Notes: a model not told the origin generated them from the sequence alone. A stretch of DNA of 64,000 nucleotides from Mucilaginibacter oryzae (GCF_003148845.1 NZ_QGHA01000003.1:462928-526927); one strand, 5' to 3'. Shown: positions 1 to 7,705, numbered from the stretch's first letter. Numbers and translations: made by a program.

Positions 1-197
1 TTGCCGGCCGGATCAATAATACGGTTGTAGGGCATTACCACAGGCAGCACCCTGTTGGTCAGCGTACTATCATCGTAAGCGCTGTGCATACCGGTTTGTT
101 CAGAAATACCTGATCCATTATCATTTTTAACAGAGTTACAAGCGGCACCAAATATCGCCGATATGGCCGAAACGGTAAGTAATATTTTTATTCTCAT
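1..197 (-). CDS. N-terminus of an exported lipoprotein, cut by the window edge
   Basis: An ATG at 197 opens a frame that runs off the left edge after about 65 residues. The N-terminus is a short basic start, a hydrophobic stretch and the lipobox FGAAC with Cys20, so the product should be a lipoprotein. The last visible residues (MPYNRIIDPAG) resemble the beginning of Bacteroidota beta-propeller proteins of the YncE/phosphoesterase type, but too little is present to be sure. It lies only 6 nt after phnN and is probably cotranscribed with it. A surface phosphoesterase would fit the phosphorus theme of the locus; that is inference. Confidence 0.6.
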   Translation of the reverse strand, partial: MRIKILLTVSAISAIFGAACNSVKNDNGSGISEQTGMHSAYDDSTLTNRVLPVVMPYNRIIDPAG

Positions 198-203
198 GAT
201 TGT

Positions 204-761
204 TTAAATGAGGATTTTTTGTGCGGCAGAAATAAGATTTACCAATTTGCTGCCGGCTTCTTCAATTTCGCCATCATTTTGTATGATGAAGCAGTTTTCC
301 ATGTTTTCGCCAAGCTCCGCGGTGCGGGCTATCCGGGCGGCTATTTCATCAGGTGTTTCACGGCCGCGGCCCGCCAGTCGCTTTATTAACACTTCGGCAC
401 CGGCAGTGATTAAAACAACAAAAAGGTCGGGGTAAAGCTGCCTGGCAACCGGAAGGTATTCGCGCGAGCCATTGACTACCACATTAAACCCTTTGTTCAA
501 CCAGCTGTTTATTTCCTGGCCTATGCCATAATACTTGCCGTGGCTGCCCCACTGTAATGCAAACATGCCTGCCTTTTTCATTAGTTCAAACTCCTCGTTG
601 CTTAAACTTACATGGTTTTCGCTGCCGGCAAATGGCGGCCGGGTGATGTAACGATGCGCAAACATCACGTTTTCTGATCCGTTAATCTGTTTGCGGGCAT
701 AGTTCATCAGGGTATCTTTACCTGCTCCGGATGGGCCGATAACGTAAAATAATTTACTCAT
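204..761 (-). CDS. phnN: Ribose 1,5-bisphosphate phosphokinase PhnN
   Basis: The 185-residue product has a guanylate-kinase-like fold with the P-loop GPSGAGKDT at residues 9-17, the RYITRP segment near residue 37 and an Arg-rich lid (GRGRE). PhnN phosphorylates ribose 1,5-bisphosphate with ATP to give 5-phosphoribosyl diphosphate, the last step of the C-P lyase pathway, in the cytoplasm. The length matches E. coli PhnN. It lies downstream of an EEP phosphodiesterase gene and divergent from phnGHIJKL. Its presence implies that ribose 1,5-bisphosphate is made in this organism, so some enzyme must open the cyclic phosphate intermediate, yet no phnP is seen here. Confidence 0.93.
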   Translation of the reverse strand: MSKLFYVIGPSGAGKDTLMNYARKQINGSENVMFAHRYITRPPFAGSENHVSLSNEEFELMKKAGMFALQWGSHGKYYGIGQEINSWLNKGFNVVVNGSREYLPVARQLYPDLFVVLITAGAEVLIKRLAGRGRETPDEIAARIARTAELGENMENCFIIQNDGEIEEAGSKLVNLISAAQKILI

Positions 762-833
762 ACTTTGTTTTTAAACTTGCTGTTCCATCAACAGCCAAAC
801 TGCCGGTTGCCTGAATGCGCGGTACTTTCTCCA

Positions 834-1631
834 TTAGCCGGTAATAAGGGTTGTGGTAATGCCAAAATGGTCGCTTGCATATAACCCGCTCTCCTCGTCG
901 GGCACATTCAGGGTAACGGCAGAGTTGATAAATGCCGGGTAACCGCCGTGAGGAGGTAAAGGCAAGGCAAAAATCTGATCGATACAGATCTGTTTATTGG
1001 CTTTGTAGTAAGCGTCGGTAAGGCTGTACCTTGGTTCGGTGCCATTGCCTGCCGTGTAACAATCAATCGCCCCCGATTTGGCTAAAAAGGCCTTTACTTC
1101 GTCCGAATCCGGCGTGGCATTAAAATCGCCGCAAATAATATGAAAGGGATGCGCGGCATCGGTACCCACAAAGGAAGCCAAAGCTTCGGCCTGGCGTCCC
1201 CGTAAACCGCTGGCATGGCTCAAGTGGGTTAAATGTGTCGTGGTAAGCAACATATTTGTTCCTGTTGGCAGGCTTACGGATACCGTAAAAGCCTTGCGGT
1301 CATTATCATCCGGTACAACCGGTAAATTTATATGTTTAAATTCGCTCAGCGGATAAACCGATAATACACCTAAACCGGAAGTGCTGTTTACAAGGTGCCC
1401 CTCAAACAGGCGCCTTTTTGATCGCCCCGGCAAAAAGCAATAGTTCATATTCAGTTCACCTGCCAAAAACCCCAGCGTATCAGCTTTGGCTTCTTTACTG
1501 TAAAAGCATTCCTGGCAGGCTATCACGGCAGGATTTAATTCCTTCAGTTGCCTGGCCAGTATACGCATCCGCAGCCGGTAATCCCCGTCACATTTCCAGG
1601 TATTTATGGTTATTATTTTAACATTTTCCAC
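834..1631 (-). CDS. Endonuclease/exonuclease/phosphatase (EEP) family phosphodiesterase
   Basis: All EEP catalytic motifs are visible: Asn10, Glu41 in QECF, His133 in TTTHL, Asp169 and Asn171 in CGDFN, and Asp254-His255 in SDHFG. These form the one-metal phosphodiesterase site shared by DNase I, sphingomyelinases and inositol phosphatases. The 265-residue protein has no signal peptide, so it should be cytoplasmic. The start is GTG at 1631; an in-frame stop lies seven codons upstream. It is the first gene of a minus-strand unit with phnN, 72 nt upstream of it, so it probably acts on a phosphodiester or cyclic phosphate linked to phosphonate or phosphoester use. The substrate cannot be told from sequence. 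Confidence 0.85.
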   Translation of the reverse strand: MENVKIITINTWKCDGDYRLRMRILARQLKELNPAVIACQECFYSKEAKADTLGFLAGELNMNYCFLPGRSKRRLFEGHLVNSTSGLGVLSVYPLSEFKHINLPVVPDDNDRKAFTVSVSLPTGTNMLLTTTHLTHLSHASGLRGRQAEALASFVGTDAAHPFHIICGDFNATPDSDEVKAFLAKSGAIDCYTAGNGTEPRYSLTDAYYKANKQICIDQIFALPLPPHGGYPAFINSAVTLNVPDEESGLYASDHFGITTTLITG

Positions 1632-1677
1632 AAAGGCAATATCAGGAATCTAAGTTGTACAATCAACATTGGGTAAT

Positions 1678-1705
1678 TATTAGGTTTGTATTAGTTCTGT
1701 ATTAA
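1678..1705. promoter_or_regulatory. Candidate Pho-type operator, three half-sites at 11-bp spacing
   Basis: TATTAG at 1678, TATTAG at 1689 and TATTAA at 1700 are direct repeats spaced exactly 11 bp apart. They lie 47-74 nt upstream of the EEP-phnN start and read CTAA in the direction of that operon, the same orientation as the repeats before phnG. Half-sites with an 11-bp period are typical of PhoB/OmpR-family regulators, which bind as tandem dimers. The neighbouring response regulator is the obvious candidate; this is inference. Confidence 0.5.
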
Positions 1706-1769
1706 ATTGAAACGGGTTAGAGAAAAGTTGGGCCAGGTCGATCTCCGTTTTAATGCGCCACGGCTAAAA

Positions 1770-1797
1770 TATTAGCAAATAATTAGTGAAAAGTTAG
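1770..1797. promoter_or_regulatory. Second candidate Pho-type operator, three half-sites at 11-bp spacing
   Basis: TATTAG at 1770, AATTAG at 1781 and AGTTAG at 1792 form a second set of 11-bp-spaced direct repeats in the 284-nt divergent region. The first half-site is identical to those of the cluster at 1678. It is about 120 nt before the response regulator start, so it could give autoregulation, or be a distal site for the divergent EEP-phnN unit. Confidence 0.45.
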
Positions 1798-1915
1798 CAT
1801 TAGATTTTCTGACGCTTAATTTAACAGAGAAAGCGGCTTTTATTGTTAGAATTTAACAATGGGCTAATCTTTAGTTTAACTACGGTGACTAATATCGTAA
1901 TGGTAAAAATAGCTT

Positions 1916-2626
1916 ATGAGAAAACCCCGGCTCGTTATTATTGATGACCATTACGACATCCTGGAGATTTTAAAACATAACATGGTTCAGGAAGGTTACG
2001 AGGTTAAAATGTTCTTTAACGCGGTTGATGCCCTCAAATACATCAACGCCGATAACACCGACCTGCTGGTAACCGACTGGATGCTCCCCGAGATGGACGG
2101 CCTGGAACTTTGCCGCAACCTCAAAATGAGCCCCTCCACACGGGATATCCCCCTGGTAATGCTCACCGGCAAAAATGACGAGATTGATGCCGTAACCGCC
2201 CTTGAGGTAGGCGCCGAAGACTATATGACCAAACCCATCCGGATGCGCGAGCTGATGAGCCGCGTAAAAAAGATCCTGCGCCGCAAAAGCACCGAAGACA
2301 CCGCGAGTACCCGAAAAGAAGCAAAGGAAATTATTGAGTGCGGCGTACTGCGGATGAACCTCGTTAGCTACAAAGTGTACATTAATAATGAGCTGTTAGA
2401 ACTAACCATAGGCGAATTTAAACTACTCGAATTATTGGCCAAACAACCCGGAAAAGTTTTTTCGCGCAGCCAGATTATTGAGCGCATTAATGGCTCGCAG
2501 TATTTTGCTACCGAAAGATCCATTGATGTGCAGATTGCCGGGTTGAGGAAAAAGTTGGGCGAGTATAAGGATGCAGTGGAGACGGTGAGGTCAGTGGGGT
2601 ATAGATTTAATGAGCGGTTTGTCTGA
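1916..2626 (+). CDS. OmpR/PhoB-family response regulator
   Basis: The product (236 residues) has a receiver domain at about residues 4-120, with acidic pair Asp10-Asp11, phosphoacceptor Asp54 (VTDWMLPEMDG) and the TKP lysine. A winged-helix DNA-binding domain follows at about 140-235, ending in the family signature SVGYRF. No histidine kinase gene lies beside it, so it is an orphan here. It sits between the EEP-phnN unit and phnGHIJKL, flanked on both sides by 11-bp-spaced TTAG-type repeats, and is the best candidate for their activator, probably under phosphate limitation. It could be PhoB itself, but nothing in the sequence fixes its signal. Confidence 0.9.
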   Translation: MRKPRLVIIDDHYDILEILKHNMVQEGYEVKMFFNAVDALKYINADNTDLLVTDWMLPEMDGLELCRNLKMSPSTRDIPLVMLTGKNDEIDAVTALEVGAEDYMTKPIRMRELMSRVKKILRRKSTEDTASTRKEAKEIIECGVLRMNLVSYKVYINNELLELTIGEFKLLELLAKQPGKVFSRSQIIERINGSQYFATERSIDVQIAGLRKKLGEYKDAVETVRSVGYRFNERFV

Positions 2627-2893
2627 ACTGGATTTTGACAACTCTTACCCACCTATCCCCGACTGCCGTGAGGACACGGCAGCTCGTTTGCCATTTTCAA
2701 GAATTTATGAAATTAAAAGATAAGCAAATACTAAGCAATTTCAACAAATACTATTAATTCAACCCGGTTGCCGTGTCCTCAGGGCAGCATGCTTGTCATT
2801 CCCCTTAACCGGAGTTTACTAAGTTATTCTATTCACCCAATCCCAGTCCAGACAACCCTTGCAAACAAACACCCCCTTCAGGGGGACGGGGGG
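2627..2893. repeat. Intergenic REP-like palindromes
   Basis: This gap holds no gene. A perfect 8-bp hairpin, CTGCCGTG-agga-CACGGCAG, spans 2663-2682 just after the response regulator. A near-identical copy of about 21 bp lies in opposite orientation around 2770-2787, sharing the 12-mer TGAGGACACGGC. A further hairpin, CCCCC-ttca-GGGGG, is at 2872-2885, directly before the phnG operator. The inverted copies look like REP-type elements, and the first may also end response-regulator transcription, although no T tract follows it. Confidence 0.55.
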
Positions 2894-2932
2894 CTAACAA
2901 TCCCCTAACAAAACAATATCCCTTCCCTAATT
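2894..2932 (+). promoter_or_regulatory. Candidate Pho-type operator before phnG
   Basis: CTAACA at 2894, CTAACA at 2905 and CTAATT at 2927 fall on one 11-bp register; the 2916 position is degenerate. On the other strand these read TGTTAG, TGTTAG and AATTAG, matching the clusters at 1678 and 1770. The last half-site sits where a -33 element would be relative to the -7 element at 2953, as expected for activator-dependent Pho promoters. Confidence 0.5.
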
Positions 2933-2952
2933 ATTCACAAATAATTGCGGCC

Positions 2953-2960
2953 TAATTTTG
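2953..2960 (+). promoter_or_regulatory. Bacteroidota -7 promoter element of the phn operon
   Basis: TAATTTTG matches the Bacteroidota consensus TAnnTTTG. It lies 20 nt before the phnG start codon, and no clear TTG -33 element is found upstream; the operator repeats occupy that place. The short leader this implies is plausible but not proven. Confidence 0.45.
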
Positions 2961-2979
2961 ATTCAAATCATTAAGCCCG

Positions 2980-3399
2980 ATGCAAGAACAGGATTTTATA
3001 TTATGCGAGTGCGAACTGGCCTCCCTCCGGGCTTTCGTAGCCTCGATAGAAGAGAACTTTGAAGTGACCATTGCCAAAGCCCCTTCAACCTGTATGACCA
3101 TGATCCGGGCGCAAGACACGGTAGAGTTGCAGGAGTTTTACCTGGGTGAAGCCCTCACCACCGAATGCGAAATTTTAGTGAACGGGCAACGCGGCTATGG
3201 TATTTGCCTGGGCGACGAGCCCGTGCGCGCTTATTGCATTGGCTTTATAGATGCGCTTACCCAATTGCCCGGTGCCGATTTACAGGCTGTATACACTTTT
3301 CTGAACGAACAATTACAACTCATCCGTAAAGCCGAGCAACTGGAATATAACCAGATTATGCGCACCCGCGTTGATTTTAAACTGATGGAACAGGAATAA
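2980..3399 (+). CDS. phnG: C-P lyase core complex subunit PhnG
   Basis: The 139-residue product is slightly shorter than E. coli PhnG (about 150). PhnG, PhnH, PhnI and PhnJ form the C-P lyase core complex; PhnG with PhnH, PhnI and PhnL takes part in making the phosphoribosyl-phosphonate intermediate from ATP. The assignment rests on size, the segment following SMTMIRAQDTVELQEFYLGE and the perfect phnGHIJKL order. It is the first gene of the operon and ends 1 nt before phnH starts. Soluble cytoplasmic protein, no signal peptide. Confidence 0.88.
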   Translation: MQEQDFILCECELASLRAFVASIEENFEVTIAKAPSTCMTMIRAQDTVELQEFYLGEALTTECEILVNGQRGYGICLGDEPVRAYCIGFIDALTQLPGADLQAVYTFLNEQLQLIRKAEQLEYNQIMRTRVDFKLMEQE

Positions 3400-3400
3400 T

Positions 3401-4009
3401 ATGCAACCTGAACTACATTACAATACTGTTTTTGATGCGCAACAGCATTTCCGTTTGCTGCTGGATAGCATGTCCCGCCCCGGTAAGATCAATACTTTTC
3501 CATCATCGAATATTTTGCCACCGGCTGGTTTAAATCAAGCTGCTGCGCTTACGGGCTTTGCTTTGCTGAATGCCGATACCAACTACCATATCACAGTCCA
3601 AAACAGCACGGATATTGCCGATTACCTGTTGGTGAATACCGCTGCGCAGCAAGTGGATATTGCTGTGGCCGATTATATTTTTTTACCCGAAAACCATGAT
3701 GGCCGGGGTTTACACGAAGCCCGGGTGGGAACACCGGTTTACCCAGAAGACAGCGCCACGCTGATAGCTGCCGCTCAGGTGATAAGCGCCGTGGCTATGA
3801 CAGATTCTTTAAAGATCACCATGAATGGCCCCGGCGTAAATGGCGAAGCTACGGTATGGGTTAAAGGCATTAACCCCGATTTGTTGAATTATCTTAAAGA
3901 ACAGAACAGCGAATACCCTTTGGGTATCGACCTTATAATTACCGACGGGCAAAACAATGTGCTCTGCCTGCCACGCAGCAACAGGTTTACTTACACTCAA
4001 ACAAACTAA
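3401..4009 (+). CDS. phnH: C-P lyase core complex subunit PhnH
   Basis: The 202-residue product is close to E. coli PhnH (194). It starts with the family pattern FDAQQHFRLLLDSMSRPG near residues 11-28 and has the HPVGLD-like block (EYPLGIDLIITD) near its end. PhnH is a core subunit with a fold related to PLP-dependent transferases but without the cofactor. It is needed, with PhnG and PhnI, for formation of the ribosyl phosphonate. It sits between phnG and phnI with gaps of 1 and 3 nt, so translation is probably coupled. Confidence 0.92.
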   Translation: MQPELHYNTVFDAQQHFRLLLDSMSRPGKINTFPSSNILPPAGLNQAAALTGFALLNADTNYHITVQNSTDIADYLLVNTAAQQVDIAVADYIFLPENHDGRGLHEARVGTPVYPEDSATLIAAAQVISAVAMTDSLKITMNGPGVNGEATVWVKGINPDLLNYLKEQNSEYPLGIDLIITDGQNNVLCLPRSNRFTYTQTN

Positions 4010-4012
4010 AAC

Positions 4013-5143
4013 ATGGGATACGTAGCAGTAAAGGGCGGCACCGAAGCCATTCACAATGCAAGCGAACTGGCAGAGTTTTACCGTATAAAAGGCGATACAC
4101 CCCCGATAGATATTCAACAAATCCGCGCGCAGATGCGCCTGGCTATTGATAAGGTAATGGGCGAGGGCGGTATTTACGCGCCCGAATACGCGGCCATAGC
4201 CTTGAAGCAGGCAGAGGGTGATGTGTACGAGGCCGCGTTTATTTTGAGGGCTTTCCGCACCACGCTGCAACGCAATTATTACTCATACGTGATCAATACC
4301 CGCGAAATGTTTGTGAAACGCAAAATTTCGGCATCATTCCGCGAAATTCCCGGCGGGCAAATCCTCGGGCCAACCCGCGATTATACCCAGCGTACCCTTG
4401 ATACGGCCAAAGCTACGGAGACATCTATCGACATCGATGCCTTTTTAAATAGCTTCGGCGCTAAGGTTGATCCTGAAAAAATGGAAGGCATCAGCACTTT
4501 CGGCAAAGTGATCGACTTACTTCAGCAGGAAGGTTTATTGGCCCCGCCCGACGAAACCGAAGATCGCCGCCTGGTCGATATCACCCGCGAAGCGATCAAA
4601 TTTCCGGCTCCGCGCTCGGCAAGGTTACAAATGATGGCGCGCGCCGAAACAGGCGGACTGATGGCCCTCGGTTATAGCAGTCAGCGCGGCTTTGGCAGCG
4701 TACACCCAACCGTTGGCGAACTGCGTTACGGCAATGTGCCCGTACATGTGCAGGATGCCGGCGGCCGCAAACGCTATATTGGCAAAATTGAAGTGACCGA
4801 AAACGAGATGATCACCGGCAGCAAGGCCGCCAAAGAAGGTGCTCCGCCATACTTCACCATTGGCTACGGATTGTGCTTTGGCCACAATGAAACCAAGGCG
4901 ATATGCATGAGTACGCTGGATACCACTATGCGTCGGCCCGAAAACGGGGCCCCGGCAAACGACCAGGAATTTGTACTATACCATACCGAAGGCGTTGAGG
5001 CCATGGGTTTTACCAACCACCTTAAACTGCCGCATTACGTTACTTTTCAGTCGAGCCTGAGCAATACCCGCGCCGCGATTGAACGGAACAGCCAGGCAGG
5101 CAAAGAGCTTGAACAGCAATTGATCCAGATGCAATCAGTTTAA
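4013..5143 (+). CDS. phnI: C-P lyase core complex subunit PhnI
   Basis: PhnI displaces adenine of ATP by phosphonate, giving alpha-D-ribose 1-methylphosphonate 5-triphosphate, with PhnG, PhnH and PhnL. The 376-residue product carries conserved blocks such as GYVAVKGGTEAI at the start, GGQILGPTRDYTQR near residue 117 and LGYSSQRGFGSVHPTVGE in the middle. The HLKLPH motif that binds metal in E. coli (His328 and His333, from memory) is intact here as His336 and His341. So the PhnI site looks functional, in contrast to the changed cluster site of PhnJ. The following gap to phnJ is 11 nt. Confidence 0.95.
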   Translation: MGYVAVKGGTEAIHNASELAEFYRIKGDTPPIDIQQIRAQMRLAIDKVMGEGGIYAPEYAAIALKQAEGDVYEAAFILRAFRTTLQRNYYSYVINTREMFVKRKISASFREIPGGQILGPTRDYTQRTLDTAKATETSIDIDAFLNSFGAKVDPEKMEGISTFGKVIDLLQQEGLLAPPDETEDRRLVDITREAIKFPAPRSARLQMMARAETGGLMALGYSSQRGFGSVHPTVGELRYGNVPVHVQDAGGRKRYIGKIEVTENEMITGSKAAKEGAPPYFTIGYGLCFGHNETKAICMSTLDTTMRRPENGAPANDQEFVLYHTEGVEAMGFTNHLKLPHYVTFQSSLSNTRAAIERNSQAGKELEQQLIQMQSV

Positions 5144-5154
5144 AGCACACCACC

Positions 5155-6060
5155 ATGATTGAAAACACCAAGTACACCAACAAATACAATTTTGCCTTTA
5201 TTGATGAGGCCACCAAAAAGGAGATTCGGCGCAAACTGCTGAAGGCCGTAGCCATCCCCGGTCACCAGGTGCCATATTCATCGCCCGAAATGCCTATTTC
5301 GCGCGGGTGGGGAACAGGGGGATTGCACATTACACTGGCTGTTATAGGCCGCGAAGATGTGTTTAAAATAATTGACCAGGGCAGCGATGCCAGCGTTAAT
5401 GCCTGCAACCTGCGCGAGTTTGTAAACAGGATGACCGGCTGCAAAACAACATTTGATACTACCGAAGCCACCCTGATCCAAACCCGCCACCGTATTACAG
5501 AGGAAGAATTGACGGAAAAACAGATCATCGTTTTCCAGGTGCCCCTGCCCGAGCCCTTACGTATGGTGGAGCGGTATGAGTATAAAACCCTGCAAATGCA
5601 TGCCGAGGCAGATTATGCAAAAATGTACGTTTCACTTTATGAATCGTACGTGCGCCATGGAGCTATTATGGAGGGGGCGGGTTACCCGGTTATGGTAAAC
5701 GGCAGGTATGTGATGTCGCCTTCGCCGATTCCCCGTTGGGATATCCCTAACCTGAACCAGGCTAAAACGTTGTTTTTATTTGGAGCTGGCAGAGAGAAGC
5801 GACTTTACGCCGTGCCACCTTACACTGATGTGGAGCCGTTGGAGTTTGAGGATGTGAACTTTGAAATAGAGGATTTCAGTAACAGCGGGTGTTATAAAAC
5901 GGGTTATAAAAAAGCGTTTTTGGATGAGATCTACGCAGACGATGGCGGGCGCAAATTTGTAATAAGCGACAGCAATTTCCTGGATAAGAAGATGGAAAGG
6001 CAGGAAACCCGGCAATACAGCAATAAATACATAGATCAACTGCAAGCATATGACCTTTAA
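5155..6060 (+). CDS. phnJ: C-P lyase subunit PhnJ, lacking most cluster cysteines
   Basis: PhnJ is the radical-SAM subunit that cleaves the carbon-phosphorus bond of 5-phosphoribosyl 1-phosphonate. This 301-residue copy aligns well over its length: AIPGHQVPY carries Gly36 (matching catalytic Gly32 of E. coli), and WGTGG, ATLIQTRHRI, VNGRYVM and FLFGAGREKR are kept. In E. coli the cluster is bound by Cys241, Cys244, Cys266 and Cys272 in a C-x2-C-x21-C-x5-C arrangement. Here only the first is kept (Cys246). The others align with Thr, Ile and Leu in GCYKTGYKKAFLDE and KFVISDSNFLDKK. The only other cysteines are Cys84 and Cys96. The frame is intact. The end overlaps phnK by 11 nt. Its chemistry is therefore uncertain. 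Confidence 0.93.
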   Translation: MIENTKYTNKYNFAFIDEATKKEIRRKLLKAVAIPGHQVPYSSPEMPISRGWGTGGLHITLAVIGREDVFKIIDQGSDASVNACNLREFVNRMTGCKTTFDTTEATLIQTRHRITEEELTEKQIIVFQVPLPEPLRMVERYEYKTLQMHAEADYAKMYVSLYESYVRHGAIMEGAGYPVMVNGRYVMSPSPIPRWDIPNLNQAKTLFLFGAGREKRLYAVPPYTDVEPLEFEDVNFEIEDFSNSGCYKTGYKKAFLDEIYADDGGRKFVISDSNFLDKKMERQETRQYSNKYIDQLQAYDL

Positions 6061-6898
6061 CCAGGATAACTGGTTGCTGCGGGTGCGCAACCTGACTAAA
6101 ATATACGGCGAACCGAACGAAAGGACACTGGCGCAAACCGGTCCGGAGTTTGGCTCCAACATCTGCCCTGAAACCGAGAGTATTGTGGCCTGTGCCGATA
6201 TCAGCTTTGATCTGTACCCTGGCGAGGTGCTGGGCATCGTTGGCGAAAGCGGATCGGGCAAAAGCACGGTAGTTAAAATGCTGTACTTTGATTTTGAAAA
6301 AACTTTTGGCTCGGCATGGCTTAAGCCATATAACAACGGGTTGATTGATATACTGCAGGAATCGAACCAGCGCAAGCGCTATATCCGCAACAACCTGATG
6401 GGCATGGTTTATCAAAACCCGCGCGACGGGCTAAACTTCGGCTTCTCATCGGGCGGCAACATTGCCGAAAAACTAATCATGGCCGGGCAAATGAATGTTG
6501 GCAGTATCCGCGCAAGGGCGGCAGACCTGCTCACCAAAACCGAAGTGCCGGTGCAGCGTATGGATCACCGGCCCGGTACTTTCAGCGGTGGTATGCAGCA
6601 AAGGGTACAAATCTCTAAAGCCATAGCCAATAACCCTCCTTTGTTGTTTTTGGACGAGGTAACTACCGGGCTTGATGTATCTGTACAAGCCAAAGTGCTC
6701 GACCTGATCCGCGAACTGCAAACTACCCTCGGCATCGCCATGATCGTAGTATCGCATGATCTTTCGGTGATCAGGATGCTGACCGACAGGGTGATGGTAA
6801 TGAAGAACGGACGGATTGTAGAGAGCGGCCTTACCGACCAGATTTTACAGGATCCGCAGCATGAATATTCACAATTGCTGGTGAGCTCATTGTTATAA
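6050..6898 (+). CDS. phnK: C-P lyase ATPase subunit PhnK
   Basis: ABC-type ATPase with Walker A GESGSGKST at residues 65-73, signature SGGMQQ from residue 179 and Walker B Asp202-Glu203 (FLDEVTTGLD), followed by the H-loop VVSHD. PhnK binds the C-P lyase core as a dimer, docking on PhnJ; it is not part of a transporter. At 282 residues it is about 30 longer than E. coli PhnK, and the extra length lies before Walker A, around residues 20-50. The start overlaps phnJ by 11 nt, so the two are probably translationally coupled. Confidence 0.93.
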   Translation: MTFNQDNWLLRVRNLTKIYGEPNERTLAQTGPEFGSNICPETESIVACADISFDLYPGEVLGIVGESGSGKSTVVKMLYFDFEKTFGSAWLKPYNNGLIDILQESNQRKRYIRNNLMGMVYQNPRDGLNFGFSSGGNIAEKLIMAGQMNVGSIRARAADLLTKTEVPVQRMDHRPGTFSGGMQQRVQISKAIANNPPLLFLDEVTTGLDVSVQAKVLDLIRELQTTLGIAMIVVSHDLSVIRMLTDRVMVMKNGRIVESGLTDQILQDPQHEYSQLLVSSLL

Positions 6899-6926
6899 AC
6901 CAAACATACAGGCTGATAAAATAATA

Positions 6927-7637
6927 ATGAACATATTAGAAGTTAACAACCTGAGCAAGGTATTCAAACTGCATATCCTCAACAACAAAAAGCTTGAGGC
7001 CCTTGCCGATATCAACTTTACGATGAAGGAGGGAGAGATCATCGGGCTTACCGGTAAATCGGGCTCGGGTAAATCAAGTTTGATGAAATGCATTTACCGC
7101 ACCTACCTGGCCTCATCGGGCGAGATCATTTACGGTTCGAAAGATGGCTATCTCGACCTGGTAAAAGCCGATGACCATCGCATCATCGAACTTCGTAAAA
7201 ATGAGATCAACTACTGCTCACAGTTTTTAAGCGTGATCCCCCGCGTAACCGCCGTCGACGTGGTTTGCGAAAACCTGTTCAGGATAGAAAAGGATAAAGA
7301 GGCAGCCCGCGCCAAAGCTAAACAGATGCTGGAACAACTGGCGCTCCCCGGCGAACTGTTTGATGCCTTCCCGGTAACCTTCAGCGGCGGCGAGCAGCAG
7401 CGCGTTAATGTGGCCCGCTCCATCATCGCTTCACCAAGGTTTTTGCTGATAGATGAGCCTACAGCCTCGCTGGATGCCCGCACCAAAGATGTAGTGATTG
7501 ATATGATATTAAGCCTGAAGCGAAACGGCACATCGGTGTTGTGCATTTCGCACGATGAATATGCTTTGGACAGGCTGTGTGACAGGAGGATTGATCTGCA
7601 GTTTGGCAGGATCAATGAGGTGGAGATTGTTGAATGA
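6927..7637 (+). CDS. phnL: C-P lyase ATPase subunit PhnL
   Basis: ABC-type ATPase of 236 residues with Walker A GKSGSGKSS from residue 43, signature SGGEQQ from residue 153 and Walker B Asp176-Glu177 (LIDEPTASLD), then the H-loop SHDEY. PhnL works with PhnG, PhnH and PhnI in the first step and can join the PhnK-bound core. The length matches E. coli PhnL. It starts 28 nt after phnK. It is followed by a 275-nt gap with repeats before phnM, which interrupts the otherwise tight operon. Confidence 0.93.
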   Translation: MNILEVNNLSKVFKLHILNNKKLEALADINFTMKEGEIIGLTGKSGSGKSSLMKCIYRTYLASSGEIIYGSKDGYLDLVKADDHRIIELRKNEINYCSQFLSVIPRVTAVDVVCENLFRIEKDKEAARAKAKQMLEQLALPGELFDAFPVTFSGGEQQRVNVARSIIASPRFLLIDEPTASLDARTKDVVIDMILSLKRNGTSVLCISHDEYALDRLCDRRIDLQFGRINEVEIVE

Positions 7638-7642
7638 TTTAA

Positions 7643-7705
7643 TGTAGAGACGCATTACATGCGTCTCCAAGATACTATGGGAGACACATGTAATGCGTCT
7701 CTACA
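7643..7705. repeat. REP-like inverted repeat, TGTAGAGACGCA family
   Basis: A perfect 19-bp inverted repeat has arms at 7643-7661 and 7687-7705. Each arm also starts a smaller palindrome (GAGACGCA-ttaca-TGCGTCTC), giving a nested cruciform. The same TGTAGAGACGCA / TGCGTCTC family recurs at 44622-44724, between two genes of another operon. It resembles REP-type mobile palindromes rather than a regulatory site. Confidence 0.7.

Noticed and set aside
208..435. Plus-strand frame opposite phnN
   Set aside because: phnN has a full P-loop kinase motif on the minus strand; the opposite frame has none.
5776..6415. Minus-strand frames opposite the phnJ-phnK junction
   Set aside because: They are antisense to conserved phnJ and phnK sequence; phnJ itself reads without interruption, so a frameshift does not explain the missing cysteines.
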